Source: Camillea tinctor
Lineage: Eukaryota > Ascomycota > Sordariomycetes > Xylariales > Xylariaceae
Length of the DNA stretch: 64,000 nucleotides
Assembly: GCA_022578605.1 (NCBI GenBank)
Contig: MU394069.1
Span: 186,001-250,000, forward strand
Reading direction: 5' to 3'
Positions 35,114 through 47,147 of this stretch are shown in pieces. The stretch's first letter is position 1. Each line of letters starts with the position of its first letter. Made by a program: the position numbers and the translations under genes. The notes beneath the pieces are model-generated. The model was not told the DNA's origin and did no database searches. It was given only the letters and a program-made list of their open reading frames with translations.

Positions 35114-37328
35114 ATGGATTCTCTAATGTCTCGACCCAATGGAGGAAAGCACGTCTTCAAGTGAGTAGCTACATCCTACTTTACTACTACTTACTTGCCC
35201 TGTTCAGCTCCTTCGCTTTTCCCCATGCAAAGTACTTTCCCAACTTGCGACAAGATTCCGGGGACATAAGTTTTATTCTTATTTTTTATGTTTTATTCAT
35301 TTCATTTATGCGTTCATTGCTTTCGCATCTCCTTCCTCTTCCCCCTTCCCCCTTCTCTTTTCCCTTTAACCTTTCCAAAAATCAATCTTAGATATTCCAC
35401 ACTATACCACACAATACAATTCACACCCCAGTCCACCATCTTTTGCCTGCCCACTCTATCACAACCTGTCACTTGACCTTCTACCACTCAGAGGTCTCCC
35501 ATCCTCTTTGCGCCCCCACCGCTAGTCATCATTCAACCCCCGTCAACCATTACCTATTATTCCCAGTCATCCGAACCAAGGCAACAGCACCATAAGAAAC
35601 AAAACATCAATCATAATGCTCAGCTTGTCGCTGGTCTTAAGTAGAACATCTCACTAACCAATTTTCTCTCCCCACCAAAGTAGTGCTCGATTTAAATTCG
35701 GGCAACCTCGGAAACTTCGCCAAATCGTTAAGAAGCTGTCTAACATGAGGATAAACAACCACCATGGTAGTAGTAGCGATGGCGAACAGGACCGGGATCG
35801 GGACCACGACCACGACCACAAGGACCTTCCCGTCGTCGATAACGATGACCGATCTTCCATAGGCAATTCGGATAGCTCCGCTAGCCCTAACACTATTATG
35901 AATTCCGCGAACATGAACGGTTCGGCTACTGCCATCACGAGCCTTGTCGCCGAGACCAAGCAGCTAGTAATAACCACATCAGCACCAATAGAGCAGCCCG
36001 AACGGAAGGTTTCCAAGTTATTGCAGCTCCCCCAGGAACTCTTCGACGAGATTACCAAATATCTACTGCCCGCCAACATCCTAGTACTTGCCCTCGTAAA
36101 CAAGGAGCTTATGGCTCGATTCATGCATTCGGCGCCGAAGCCAGATCCCTCGGATGATGATGATGCAGCGCCGTCGTGGAAGGCGCTGAATGCTTACATC
36201 AAGTCTATGGACTCAGCCAAGACCAAAGTTCGCGGATCATTCCTCAGCCTCCTCGACTACGATCTGCTGGATATGGTCTATTGCTATAAATGCAAGAAGA
36301 TGCACGATCCCTTTATTTCCTTTAAGGACCGCGCCTATGCACCCCGCAAGTCTAGCCGATGCGCCGATTGGGCCCCGGATCATCACATGCCGCCGAGAGC
36401 GACTCGGAAGCTCCTTCGCACCATTACCAAGCGCCGCGCACATGGCGCCGAATATCGCCACCTGCTGCAGCAGGTTAATAATACTGTAACCACCTATCAG
36501 AACGGAATCCTGTCCCAAACCTCCCTCCGCATTCGATTTCGGGAAGAGTCGCAAATGCTGCGTCGGCAGCAGGTCGTCTCCTCCATCGACAAGACAGCGC
36601 TAGCCCTATGGCTATTCCGACAGCAACTATTAGATCCTGCGCCTGCATCCATATCCACGCCCAAGGTCTACCGCATCTGCAACCACCTCACATGGGATAA
36701 TACGTACGGAGCTTTTTTCGATCGACTTACCGCGCCTTTGTGCAATGGCGAGCACCCGGAAACGGAGTCGCACACGCCCGCCTGTTTTAGCCGCGACACA
36801 TGCGACATGTCGAAGCAGGAAGGCCATGTAATCGCCGAGCGGCTCAAGAAGCGGTCGCTGGCTGCGAAAAGACAGCCGACCGATGTGCCCACGCTACTGG
36901 GCGACGTGCTTGGCTGCGACAAGTGTACGACGGACTTTAACCTCGACGTAGTCGCACTACCGCCGCCTTTCAACTGGGGCTTTGTGCTAACAACCTGGCT
37001 CGATCTCGGCAAGATCGACTTCAGTAGCAAGTGGGACAGCCATCGGGACCTACGGCCGGGGCGCGAATACAAGCGCAAGCACCACACGCACGGTGACATC
37101 TGCGACAAATTCGAGGACCTGACTCCCATGGCATCATCGTCGAAGCAGCGCGAGCCGTTCCGCCCGCGCATCAGCAAGCTCAACCAGGGGCGCATGGGAA
37201 ACTTCGGGTGGGGCAAGAGAGCCGCCGCCGGGAAGGATAAATACATCACGTGGTCGTCGGGGCATAGCTGCGATCCCGCTACGGGATGGATCCCGGACCC
37301 GGACCCGTTGGAGAAGGAGGATTATTAG
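35114..37328 (+). CDS. F-box protein
   Basis: Proposed exons 35114-35160 and 35681-37328 give 564 residues. Exon 1 encodes MDSLMSRPNGGKHVF and joins through a 520-bp GT-AG intron (branch point near 35651) to an open frame running through SARFKFGQPRKLRQIVKKL. A shorter model would start at the ATG at 35745 (527 residues). An acidic/His-rich region (DRDRDHDHDHKD) precedes the F-box at about 128-163 (KLLQLPQELFDEITKYLLPA). The rest contains a CxxC pair (VYCYKCKKMHDPF) and further Cys/His positions but no domain I can name. This layout is common in large fungal F-box families, which recruit substrates to SCF ubiquitin ligases. Substrate unknown. Confidence 0.75.
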
Positions 37329-38488
37329 TCGGGAGGTCGCGTACGTCCGACATTACGTTTTGCTCGGCACAAATCACGAAAATTCAACATGAACGCACGG
37401 AAACATGGACAGATGGACGGATGGGCATAGACACGGGTAACTTTGAGGTCTTTCTTTTAAAGCTTTTCTGATTTCTCGTTGGTGGAAAGACGGAAAAGAC
37501 AGAAAGAATACGGCATTGATTGACTGGACTTGGCCGGTATTATCATCCCCCCCCTTCTTCGGGATGGAAAGGAGAGATCATGAGAGAGGGTTTTTATTCC
37601 CTCTTTCCGATTTCGGGTTTTTTTCTCTTCTTTTAACTTTGAACTTGTGTTGATGTACATGGATGGCATTTGCATTACAAGGCGTTTGTTTTTTTCTCTC
37701 TCACCATCTTCTTTTTTCCCCGGATTGCGTTGCCTTATTTTTCATTTATTCTTATCATTCTTACCCGATTATTATTACTACACCTATTACTTCTGTTACT
37801 ACTGGTATTTGATGAAAAGAGGAAAGGAGGGGCGGAAGAAAGCTGTGTGGCATGTGAGAGTGGAAGTGAAAGTGATGCTTTTAAGAGAAAGAAAGAAAAA
37901 AAGAAAAAAATAAAGCAAGTTGACGTGATAGGTTACTCGCTGCTGTGTATATATGTTACGTGTACGTGTGTTTTTGTGTATGTTCAAGTGTAGAGAAAAA
38001 GAAATTGACTCTGGTGTTTATTGTATGCTCAAGGAGAGAGGGGTTCTCGGGGGGACCATGTGACGGGGTTTCCTCACGATTACCGCTTTGGACATGATGA
38101 TATAGCAGCAGACAAGCAACTGTAATGATGGTAGTTGAGATGGACTTGCTCCTGTGTACTCCCATGTTGATTTGTTTATGTACACTTCAAACACATCTTA
38201 CTTCGTTCCTCCTCCTCTTCCCTCATCCTACTTACTTCCCCGCGTCGCTGGTGGTTTTGTTGCAACTACCGCCAACATTGCGTCTGCGGACTCGGGAGAG
38301 TTTATCATTTGTTTCCCCTTCCGACCCGTGTTGATCCCTTGCTTCCGATACCCTCGCCCCCGCCTTTCGTCTCGGCTCCCCGGGAGCAGTATAGCACTCC
38401 CGCTCTGTAACATACCGCCATCTTTTCTCCTCCCCTCTCCTCCCCACCCCATCCCTACCCCTTCCAATCCATCCATCCATCCATCCAT
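37329..38488. other. Convergent intergenic region (F-box / MsrA 3' ends)
   Basis: 1.16 kb with T-rich and GA-rich stretches. Probably the two 3' untranslated regions. Frames here are low-complexity. Confidence 0.5.
38467..38488. repeat. CATC microsatellite next to the MsrA stop codon
   Basis: About five perfect CATC units directly abut the MsrA stop codon, so they lie in its 3' untranslated region. Confidence 0.8.
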
Positions 38489-39255
38489 CTACTTATCCTC
38501 CAGCGGCGGGAACGGCCGCAGGAAATGGCTCGGGCACTCGTACCCCCACGGGTTCTTGTTCAGGTACAGCTGGTGGTACTCCTCGGCGTCCCACCACTGG
38601 CCCGCCGGCACGATCTCGGTGACGACCCGCTTCCCCTCCTTGCCGTACCACTGCTCGCCCACCTGCCGCGTCACCTCGCGCGCCACCCGCTCCTGCTCCG
38701 CCCCGTGGAAGTAGATCCCGCTGCGGTACTGCGGCCCCACGTCGGGGCCCTGCCGGTCCGCCGTCGTCGCGTCGTGCATCCGGTAGAAGAACTCGAGCAG
38801 CTGCCGGTAGCTGATCTGCGCGGGGTCGTAGTGGATCTGCAGCGCTTCACTGTCTGTTTTTTTTTTCTCAGCACCGTTAGTTGCATGGTTTTTTTTGGCG
38901 AGGGGGGAGAAGAATACGCACGCCCCGTCTTCCCCGTGCACACCGCCTTGTACGTCGGGTTCTCCACGTCCCCGCCCACGTACCCCACCCGCGCGTCGTA
39001 CAGCCCCTTCCCCCCGAACTGCTTCCGGTACAGGTGCTCTACCCCCCAGAAGCACCCCGCCGCCACCGTCGCCGTCTCGGCCCCCGCGGGGATGGCTGCG
39101 CGCCCAGAACCAGTGTCGGAGGTTATCCCCATGCGCGCGCTGGAGGTGAGTGGGCGGAGGAGCCGGGAGAGGAACGCGGGCAGCGGCATCGTGAAGGTGG
39201 ATGTCATGGCTAGGAGGAGGAGGAGGATGGCGATGAGGGTGGGGGGCGAGGGCAT
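38489..39255 (-). CDS. msrA: Peptide methionine sulfoxide reductase A
   Basis: Minus-strand exons 39255-38922 and 38853-38489 give 232 residues. The catalytic signature GCFWG places the active cysteine at residue 68. Family-typical blocks follow: [19 protein letters not shown] (formed across the intron), [11 protein letters not shown] and the C-terminal [17 protein letters not shown]. MsrA reduces methionine-S-sulfoxide in proteins using thioredoxin. The first 30 residues are strongly hydrophobic ([15 protein letters not shown]), so the product may be secreted, ER-targeted or mitochondrial. Met17 or Met42 would give a cytosolic form. The intron acceptor follows a poly-A run, and using the next AG would destroy the TGHSEAL motif. 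Confidence 0.93.
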
Positions 39256-42200
39256 ACAACGATTTGGTTATATGGATATTGATGTTTCGTCGACGAGGGC
39301 GTGGGTTTGGAGTCTTTGTGGCGCTTCTCTGCTTCTTGTTCTTGTCTTTCGTTGCTTTTATATTGCGTTCTGGATGAGATGGGAGGGAGGTATGTTAGGT
39401 GTAGCTCGGCTATCAGAGCTATGTATGTAGAGGGGTAAAGTCCACTATACCTATCCTCCTTGCTTAGTTAAGCCTAGTTAGTTAGATACTTTAGTATGAA
39501 GGTTAAAAAAAAATAGAGAATAGAGGGCATGGAGAATGAAGGAATATCAAAAGTACTTTACCTACTATATACTTATATATCTAGGTATGCTCACTAATTT
39601 GAGATTTTTTTTTTTTTTCATATGATGATTCCTCAACAAAGAACCATTCCCCGACCTCAATTTGCATCAATGACAAATTATTTCGAAACCACCAACTTCC
39701 CCCCCCACCTTTAGCCTAGTACTTACTGACGCTACTTCAAACCCCTCCTCCCGGAAAGGCGAACTCCCATCGCCAATCAGACTGCTGAATGACGCCATAG
39801 CGCCTGCGCTATGCTAGGTAAAGAGCTTTAAAAGCTGGTCTGTGCCACCACCTGCAATATGGCATTTTAGTGCAGGGTAATCCTGTGATTCCAAATCAGC
39901 ATGGAGGACAAGGTCTCAAGTTCAGTTTTGTGTATATAAGCCGTGGATTACTCATCGATATTGCCGTTCTAGGTAGGTAGCTCAGGCCAGACCAACCAAT
40001 CGATAAACTTAAATGTCATTGTTACTGCTATTGTCATTGTCATTGTCTACGTCGCAATGTATTAATATTGCACGCCCTCCTTTGGGGGTTTATAGCGTTG
40101 TCACAGCGGTATTTTATCATGAAATCGTTCCCCGAGTCTATTTTGCTGACCACCAAACCTAAGTAGATATTATCATTTAATATTTTACAAATCAACTCCA
40201 TTATTCGATTTTCTCAGGATGTACGAAGCTATATTTCAAGTTTCTATATAAATAAGTTACATGGGTATATAGGTAGCTAATACACATCATAACTTAGTTT
40301 TGGCAATGGGCGGCTTGTAAGACATAGCATTATGCACGCATCTCCTGGCCTACCTAGGTAGGTGTTACGAATGAGTGTTGGGCAACCCATACCAAGAGGC
40401 CGAAAGGTTCACACAATGACTGAGTGGTCATTATGGCCCAATTCCGTATTGTATAGCTACTCTCTAGCCAACTAGGCTGAGATCTAACAGCAGGGAATTA
40501 AAAAGATACTTCTGTATTTCGATTGATAAGAGGTCACCTAGGCATATGGTCATTGGGTATACATAGCATTTATAAATAAATAAATAAAAAGGGGGAAATA
40601 ATTCGTATTCAGGATTATTATCAGTATCTTTAATCATTGTAATTCTCTGAAGATTGGAGTGTCGATACCTTAGGTATATACGTAAGTATTTACACTCGTG
40701 AATTTTATAATCGCATGCCATTATGAGTGCCCAGTAGGTAATGTATCACCGTACTTATCGAAAGTAGGTAGTTTCCTTGAGATATGACAGTCTCGCTTGG
40801 TATATTATCCTACTGTCTTTGGTGTTGCATTTAGGTTAATATGCCTGGTCCTTTTGTTATTTTTGAGCCCGACCTAATAGTACTCAAGCAAATTAATCTC
40901 CCCATTGGAGTTTATGTATGGCTGTGCTTTGAGGTTCCAAGAAACACACTAAACATAACTGAGTCGTTGCTGACCTTGGCGCAAGGGGGAAACATATGAT
41001 GGAATCACATAGGATGGCTGGTAGTTATTCCTAGCACAGGGCATACATGGAAAGATAATGATAGACCTCATAATAGTTTACTGCCCATTCATGGAATGAA
41101 AAGTAGTTTGTTTCTGTAGCTGAGCCGTTAGGTACAGGTCCCTTACTTCTGCTAGCTAATCTATTCGAATTATATTCTGTTGGGTAAGCTTGTATGAGAT
41201 CTATATATACGACAAGTGGAGTATATAGAGACGCGAAGTGTCTCGATTGGTATAGTGTGGCTATCAATAAGCACATACCTAATTCGAAATTGGTCTAGAG
41301 CGAAGCTATATATCAACGGGAGAAGACCTCAGAAACCCAGCTTTGATACTCCGTACTGCTGAGCTAGATCCTAAGGGGTAACCCGAACATTGTGGTTATA
41401 TAGGTACAGTAGCCGGATATTCATATGTGCAGCAGTTGGCCAAGCTTTCAAGATTAGATTAGATTAGATCTGTTGTTCCCTGTGAAGTTGAAGTGTGTCC
41501 CGGGCCAAGATCATAGATGAAACAATTCTATGCGTAGCTGGTATTACATTAACACCTGTCCAATCGAGGACGTGGCATTTTTTCCAATGCAAAATCAGCC
41601 TAACTCTCGTGTATAATTTCTTTTTAAAAGGTAAGCAGCTGAATTCAAGTTTAGTATCTTATCATCATATTAAAAATTAGAAATCTTGTTGTCGTATTCG
41701 TGTTGAGGAACGAACTGGACACTATTGTCTTCGAAAAATCTCTTCTCCTTTTATGAAGCTAGCTATACCCGACTTACCTGTCGGTCATGTACTCCGTAAC
41801 GGTGTTTTCATTGTTGAAAAGGCGGTGACACGGGTTTGAGTGTATAGAACGCCTTTACATATGTAAAACCAAAGTTTTCTTAAATATCCGGCTCCTGTTG
41901 CATCTCTGGAGGCGCCGATGCATCAGGTTTATGCTCATGCCAGCAAGGCATTCCGACTCTGAAAACTGCACCATCTCCGAGTGGATACGAATAAATCCGA
42001 GTAAATTATATAGACGTAGGTGGCCTGTGTCGCTCTGCTAACAGGGTGTTTGGGATGAAAAGGCTGTGTGATAAGTTATTCGTAGGCCAAGGCTAGGCCT
42101 ATTACTGCTAAGAACACCGTGACATCTAACACACCCCCGAGCTACTACTGCTGATTCCGCGCATAGCGAAGAGCCTCCTTATATCATGCTATCCTGCTTT

Positions 42201-43046
42201 AAGTTGGACTGGACTTTGTCTATGACGTCGCGATGGTCCGTTTTAGAAACTGCCTTTGTGGTTAAGACTAGGGGCAGGAGAGCGAGTTTCGTGGTACCGG
42301 TTATTCTAACCGCTGTGCTGGGTCCGGCAACGGTTGCCATTGAGCAATTAAGATGACCCAAAATGAACGTTCGATATCCTGGTAACCCGATAGATCTCAA
42401 CATCAAGCATTCGAGCTGGTGATAAGGCGTTCTCGGCCATCCTCGTGATCTTGGCGGAGTTCCGTAACCCTGCGCAGATCCCCCCGATCTAGTGAGCTCC
42501 CAGTACAAAGCGACGTTTCACATTTCGAAATGGCACACAGCGCGGCGATCCAGGGAGACTGGGTGACTTGGCTGCTTGGCAGGAGAGAGAAAGGGGATGC
42601 AGAGGTAAGTGTAGACGAGGAAGCATTAAATAATGCCACATTTGATGTTTTGAATAATCGGTAATCTCCTATCCCATTCTTCGACGCCCGACGTCACCAG
42701 CCAAAAAAAGGGTGAGGCCTCACCTATGTTCAATATCTTGCCTACCTGGTCACATTCATCACCTTCTAGATCGTCTTGGCTGGGAGATCATAATTAATAA
42801 AGGCGTGTATTGGGCCCGGACGACGAGAGCTATAATGCCATCACTTCTTTCGCTTCCCACTCGCACAGTCCGTGGTAACATACCTACGCACCTCACTTGG
42901 GGAACTACCTTGAGCTCATCTTTCCTCCTTCACCCACTAATACTGTTACATCTCTCTTGAGATCTTCATCAACACACCCACCAACCCCATCTTTTCAACC
43001 CTTATAACCGCTGTCTCATACGAAAAAAAAAAGAATCTACGTCGAA
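39256..43046. other. Intergenic, AT-rich
   Basis: 3.8 kb with no supported gene. A short AGATT repeat (about 41455-41470) and one ACCTAGGT palindrome (40352-40359) are present. The last 250 bp are CA/CT-rich and likely the promoter of the YbjQ-like gene. I looked for tRNA-like cloverleaf boxes around 39.8-39.9 kb and found none convincing. Confidence 0.5.
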
Positions 43047-43547
43047 ATGCTCAGCAATCGCCGATCCACCATGCTCGGGCCCTCCATCGGCACCCGGCCA
43101 ACCTCCTACGTCCCCCCGAGCACCGCCCCTCCCCCCTTCAGCGCCACCGCCCCCGCCAACCCAGACGCAGAGCCGCACTCCACCGCGCCCTCGGTGCTAA
43201 CCGCCACCACGGCCGAGCTGCCGGGGTACCGCATCGTGCGCGCGGCGGGGGCCGTGTACGGCTCCGCGAACTACGCCTGCGGCAAGGACAAGGACACCAA
43301 AGCGATGCTCAAGTCGTTCTCGTCGGCGAGGGTGGGCGCCGAGGTCCGCGCGCTCACGCACATGGCCTACGGCGCGCGGGACCACGCCCTCGAGCGCATG
43401 TCCCGCGACGCGGTGGCGAGGGGCGCGAATGCCGTCGTCGGCGTCACGTTCGCGGAGAGCGAGGTCCTGGGGTTTGCGCAGGTGGCGGTTTATGGGACGG
43501 CGGTGTATGTGGAGAGGCTGGAGAACCCGTTTGCGGGTAATAAGTGA
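43047..43547 (+). CDS. YbjQ/UPF0145 family protein (heavy-metal-binding-like domain)
   Basis: Single exon, 166 residues. A Pro/Ala/Ser-rich N-terminus (1-50) precedes the compact YbjQ fold. That fold starts at TTAELPGYRIVRAAGAVYG, continues through a helix with regularly spaced charges (GARDHALERMSRDAVARGANAVVG), and ends in VAVYGTAVYVERL. The family is known mainly from bacteria, where it forms pentamers of unknown function; fungal members occur. The N-terminal extension is not part of the bacterial core and is probably disordered. GC content is high, like other coding exons here, so composition gives no sign of recent transfer. Confidence 0.85.
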   Translation: MLSNRRSTMLGPSIGTRPTSYVPPSTAPPPFSATAPANPDAEPHSTAPSVLTATTAELPGYRIVRAAGAVYGSANYACGKDKDTKAMLKSFSSARVGAEVRALTHMAYGARDHALERMSRDAVARGANAVVGVTFAESEVLGFAQVAVYGTAVYVERLENPFAGNK

Positions 43548-45171
43548 GGGAGAGAAGAGGGAGGGGTTTGAATGATGGTTGGATGAACTATGAGAAAACT
43601 GGTTTTTTTTTTCCCGACTTGGTATACGAAGTATACACAGAATGGGGAAGAGTGCTGATGCTGATATTGGATGAGACTTTCCTTTGGTATTTTACCATCT
43701 TTTCTCTCCCCTTCATTACAGAGAAACGGCTTTCTTTTAATTTCTTTCCCCTTATCATTATCATTTTCGATTCATCTTTACGACATATGCTAGGGATTTA
43801 TACATCGTCCCTGACTTCCCGATCTTCGACGAGAGGAAAAGGCCCGATAAGAGGCTCTTTTAGTAAAAGAGTAGTCGGTCAAATTAGGGGGCAGGTGAGG
43901 ATTTTGGATTCACTGAATTAAAAAAATAGAGCAGGACAAGCGATAGGACAGCATACAAAGCTTCTCTTTTTTCTTTGTTATCTAGGAAGTGAGAGCGGGT
44001 ATTTCGTCGAGGAAATTCACCAGAGTTCACTTGAAGCCGGACCCAATATCTACTACTTCGTGACTATAAGTGGCGATATAAACTAAGGGGAAGTTGCCGA
44101 GGGGAATATTGTACCGTGTGTGTCTATGGCGAATATATGCTCAAGTTCGGGAAAGCATACCTAAGATCTCCGTTATTCTTGTCCTACTGTCAGCATGATC
44201 GCCAGTGTGATGGAAATGGTCAGGTTGAGAAACTTTCATAATCTTCGACCTCAGGGGTACTGAGAATGCCTTAACACTCCTATACGCAAGGATTTCTGCT
44301 GGGAACATCGGATATTTGACTGCCGGCTGCACTCTGCAGAGAACGATGCTCTATGAGGATCAAGGGTGGAAAACGGTAATGGGAAAGAATACAGAGTTAT
44401 GTGGGGAAATCGTGAGAGCAGCAAGCTGCTGAAGTCTAGCAATCCCGAAACCGACCGGAACATGAGTTTGGGGCAAAGTAAGACGGCAAAACATACCACG
44501 ATTCTCCTTTCCTTGATATTAGGGGATTTCGCTTGAGATCTCACGGTGGCATTGTCTAGTGCTTATTGGGTGATCAAGATCGCTCTAGAGCGCGACCTGA
44601 GAAGTAGTGCAGGAAAGAAGGAGGAGGCGTTGGCTATTTTACGAGGAGGCGAACTGGCTAGGTGCCTCGGGGATGGACATTTAAGGGTCCTATAGAAAAT
44701 CTTACCTGACAGCAGAAAATGAAATTAATTCTTACAAGTTACATATTAGTACATAATACAAATATCCCCTGAACACATCCACGTACCCACGTATATATAA
44801 CTTAGTCGAAATGCGGTTAAGAGAATCTATAGCGTCTTGCGGGGAGCGACCGGCTAACGCTTGTCTAACGTCGAACGGGGACTATCCCCGGCGGAGACGG
44901 CCTTGGCATTAGGATCCTACCGAAAGAGGAAATTCTAAGCACTTATTCCCCCCGCTCCCCCACGTTTGGTGAAAGATAGCTGCTTACTTCTCCAGGTAGG
45001 CCGTACCGCCTATCACAACGGTTCTATCGAGCTTTCGCATTGTGATAAAGTAGATTATAGATTAGGTATCTAATATAGCCCCTTATGCGACAGAAGAACC
45101 TGGAGAAACCACGGATCGATAACTCCCTTATCCAACTTGTATGGTATCAAAAAAGGCTCTATATTCTAATA
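43548..45171. other. Convergent intergenic region, no gene recognised
   Basis: 1.6 kb between the YbjQ-like stop and the polyol dehydrogenase stop. Short frames on both strands have no domains. Confidence 0.5.
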
Positions 45172-46618
45172 TTAACTGAGGAGAGAGGCTTCTACATCAT
45201 CGACTATCTGTATCTTTATACTTCCTTGGCTAAGGTCGGAACACACATGAAGCGCATCGATGGCCTTCTCCAAGGGAAACGTATGGGTAACCAGCTTCTT
45301 TAGGTCGAGGATACCACCACTTAGGCAGGCGATTCCTGACGGCCATGTATCTCGGTAACGGTTGATAAACCGCAAGTCGATCTATAAGAAAAGAGTTTTA
45401 GTTAGCGATCACTACTTTGCTACCTTACGCGTGTTGTCTAGGCGTTGCTAGTTATCTAGGATGAGACTCACCTCGGCTAGTGATATGTGCATGAAAGGTA
45501 GGTTGTTCATTATCGACTTGCCCACCCCAATCACGCAAACGACTCCGCCTCTCCTAACCGCAAACGTCGCGGTCACGACGCTATTCTCGACTCCGGTACA
45601 TTCCAGGACGGCCGGGGGCGCCGAATACTCATCACCCTCTGGACCGAAAAGTTTTCTTATCTCCTTTGCGTTACCCTCCGCGTCCAAAGACCGGTTGACT
45701 TGGTATGTCAAGCAGCCAGGCGAGAACTCCTTCGCGAACGCCAATCGCTTCGGTTCAAGGTCTGTGATAACGATGGGGTGGGCCCCGGAAGCGCGCGCGC
45801 AAGCTAGAGCTATAAGTCCGATAGGGCCAGCACCGCATATCAATGCGCCGCGTCCGAGGCTGAGTCCCGCGGTGCGAATCCCGTGTAAGACAACGCTAAG
45901 GGGCTCGAGAAGTGCGGCTTCGGCGTAGCTGACAGTGTCGGGGAGCCTGCAATGAATCACGGATCAGACGAGCTCGATTATTCCTTTTTCTCTCCTCCTG
46001 GGAGTATAAATGGGAAACATACTTGTATAACCACTTAGCAGGGTGGACTTTATATCGCTGAAGCGTGCCGTGGTACGGGTAGACGCCGGCAAATTGCACG
46101 TCTTCGCAGAGGTTGTAACGGCCTTCGCGGCATAAGAAGCACTTTTCGCACGGGACTCCTGGTTCGACGGCCACCCGGTCTCCTGTTCCGAGTATAAGCT
46201 TTTTATATAGTAGAAGGTAAGTAAAGAGTATAGAGATCGCGTACCAACTTGAAGTCCCTCAACGCCCTCGCCGACCTTCAGCACAATTCCAGCTGCTTCG
46301 TGACCTATAATACAATCACCTTCAAATACTAGTGTACCGATCTTTCCTGTCTTCCAGAAATGTATATCAGAGCTAAGAATGTCTCATATTAGAATTGAAC
46401 TCCCGAAAGTGTTACTGGGAATGCGCCAATTGCTAATCAACTTACCCACAGATTCCTGTCGCCTTGATATGAAGCAAAACTTGACCGTGTCCCGGTTCTT
46501 CTACAGGCGCTTCTACCATTTTCACTTGATGGTCTGCGGTGACCTGTATTGACGGATTCGGATGTGAGGTTTTGACTTTGACGCCATTGTGACCATTGAC
46601 CTCTGGAAGGAGAGGCAT
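45172..46618 (-). CDS. Zinc polyol dehydrogenase, L-arabinitol 4-dehydrogenase-like
   Basis: Minus-strand exons 46618-46446, 46372-46245, 46182-46023, 45946-45472 and 45381-45172 give 381 residues. Catalytic zinc ligands are visible at Cys57 (ATGICGSDIHFW) and His82/Glu83 (IIGHEAAG). Structural zinc cysteines are 112, 115, 118 and 126 (CEKCFLCREGRYNLC). The nucleotide-binding turn is CGAGPIGLIA. The acidic residue after the second strand (VITDLEPKRL) points to NAD rather than NADP. The C-terminal block NRYRDTWPSGI and LVTHTFPLEKAIDA matches fungal L-arabinitol and sorbitol dehydrogenases. These oxidise a polyol to a ketose in the cytosol. The exact polyol is uncertain because several substrate-pocket positions differ from classical LAD. 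It is divergent from the transketolase-like gene. I chose Met at 46618; an upstream in-frame ATG (46696) adds an unlikely leader. Confidence 0.88.
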
Positions 46619-46788
46619 TGTGAAGGCAGGTCGAAAGTAAAAAGTGACAGAAAAGAAAAATGATGAAATGTAAGTTGTAATATCTGTGGCACTCAAAAAG
46701 AAAAGTCTAGATATGAATTTTGAATAAGTGTGAACTCTTGCGATCTACCACAATTTTCTATTTTCTAATAAGTTTTGCAACGCCAGAA

Positions 46789-46800
46789 CCGCAGGAACGG
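46789..46800. promoter_or_regulatory. Everted CCG-N6-CGG element, candidate Zn2Cys6 site
   Basis: CCG at 46789-46791 and CGG at 46798-46800 are separated by six bases. Everted or inverted CGG triplets are the usual targets of dimeric Zn2Cys6 factors. A Zn2Cys6 regulator lies in the same module. A single match could be chance. Confidence 0.4.
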
Positions 46801-46825
46801 GACATCGGATCTATACCTGGCGCCT

Positions 46826-46831
46826 TATAAA
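46826..46831 (+). promoter_or_regulatory. TATA box candidate in divergent promoter
   Basis: TATAAA on the plus strand, 322 bp before the transketolase ATG. It would require a leader of nearly 300 nt. Confidence 0.3.
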
Positions 46832-47147
46832 GGACCCAGTGCTTGGGTGTAAGATATCACGAGAACACCTGCGACTCCACTGAGGGGTCTAGACTGCGGT
46901 GCTTAGAATTTCCTGTTTCGGTTGGATTCAATATACTCTTATTGCTCGGGTACTTAGTTAGCTCAAAGACTTCGATATTAGGTCTCGGGGTTCGCAATAT
47001 AGGGAGTAATCTTTTTCAACAGGTTAAAACCAGCCGGTGATTCTATAGACACAGTCCCTCTTTCATTTAGAAATCTCTAGACTCGCCCGTCACCATCACA
47101 TCCATTATCAGACTCCGCTGGCAATTGCCCATTATCTGAATCTTACA

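Larger units (their letters stand above)
46619..47147. promoter_or_regulatory. Divergent promoter of polyol dehydrogenase and transketolase
   Basis: 529 bp between the two start codons. It contains CCG-N6-CGG at 46789-46800 and a TATAAA at 46826-46831. The shared region implies joint control; no binding data are available. Confidence 0.6.

Noticed and set aside
39780..39920. Possible tRNA-like stretch
   Set aside because: No matching acceptor stem or conserved A/B boxes on either strand.
46619..46696. Upstream in-frame start of the polyol dehydrogenase
   Set aside because: Phe-rich leader atypical for this cytosolic family.
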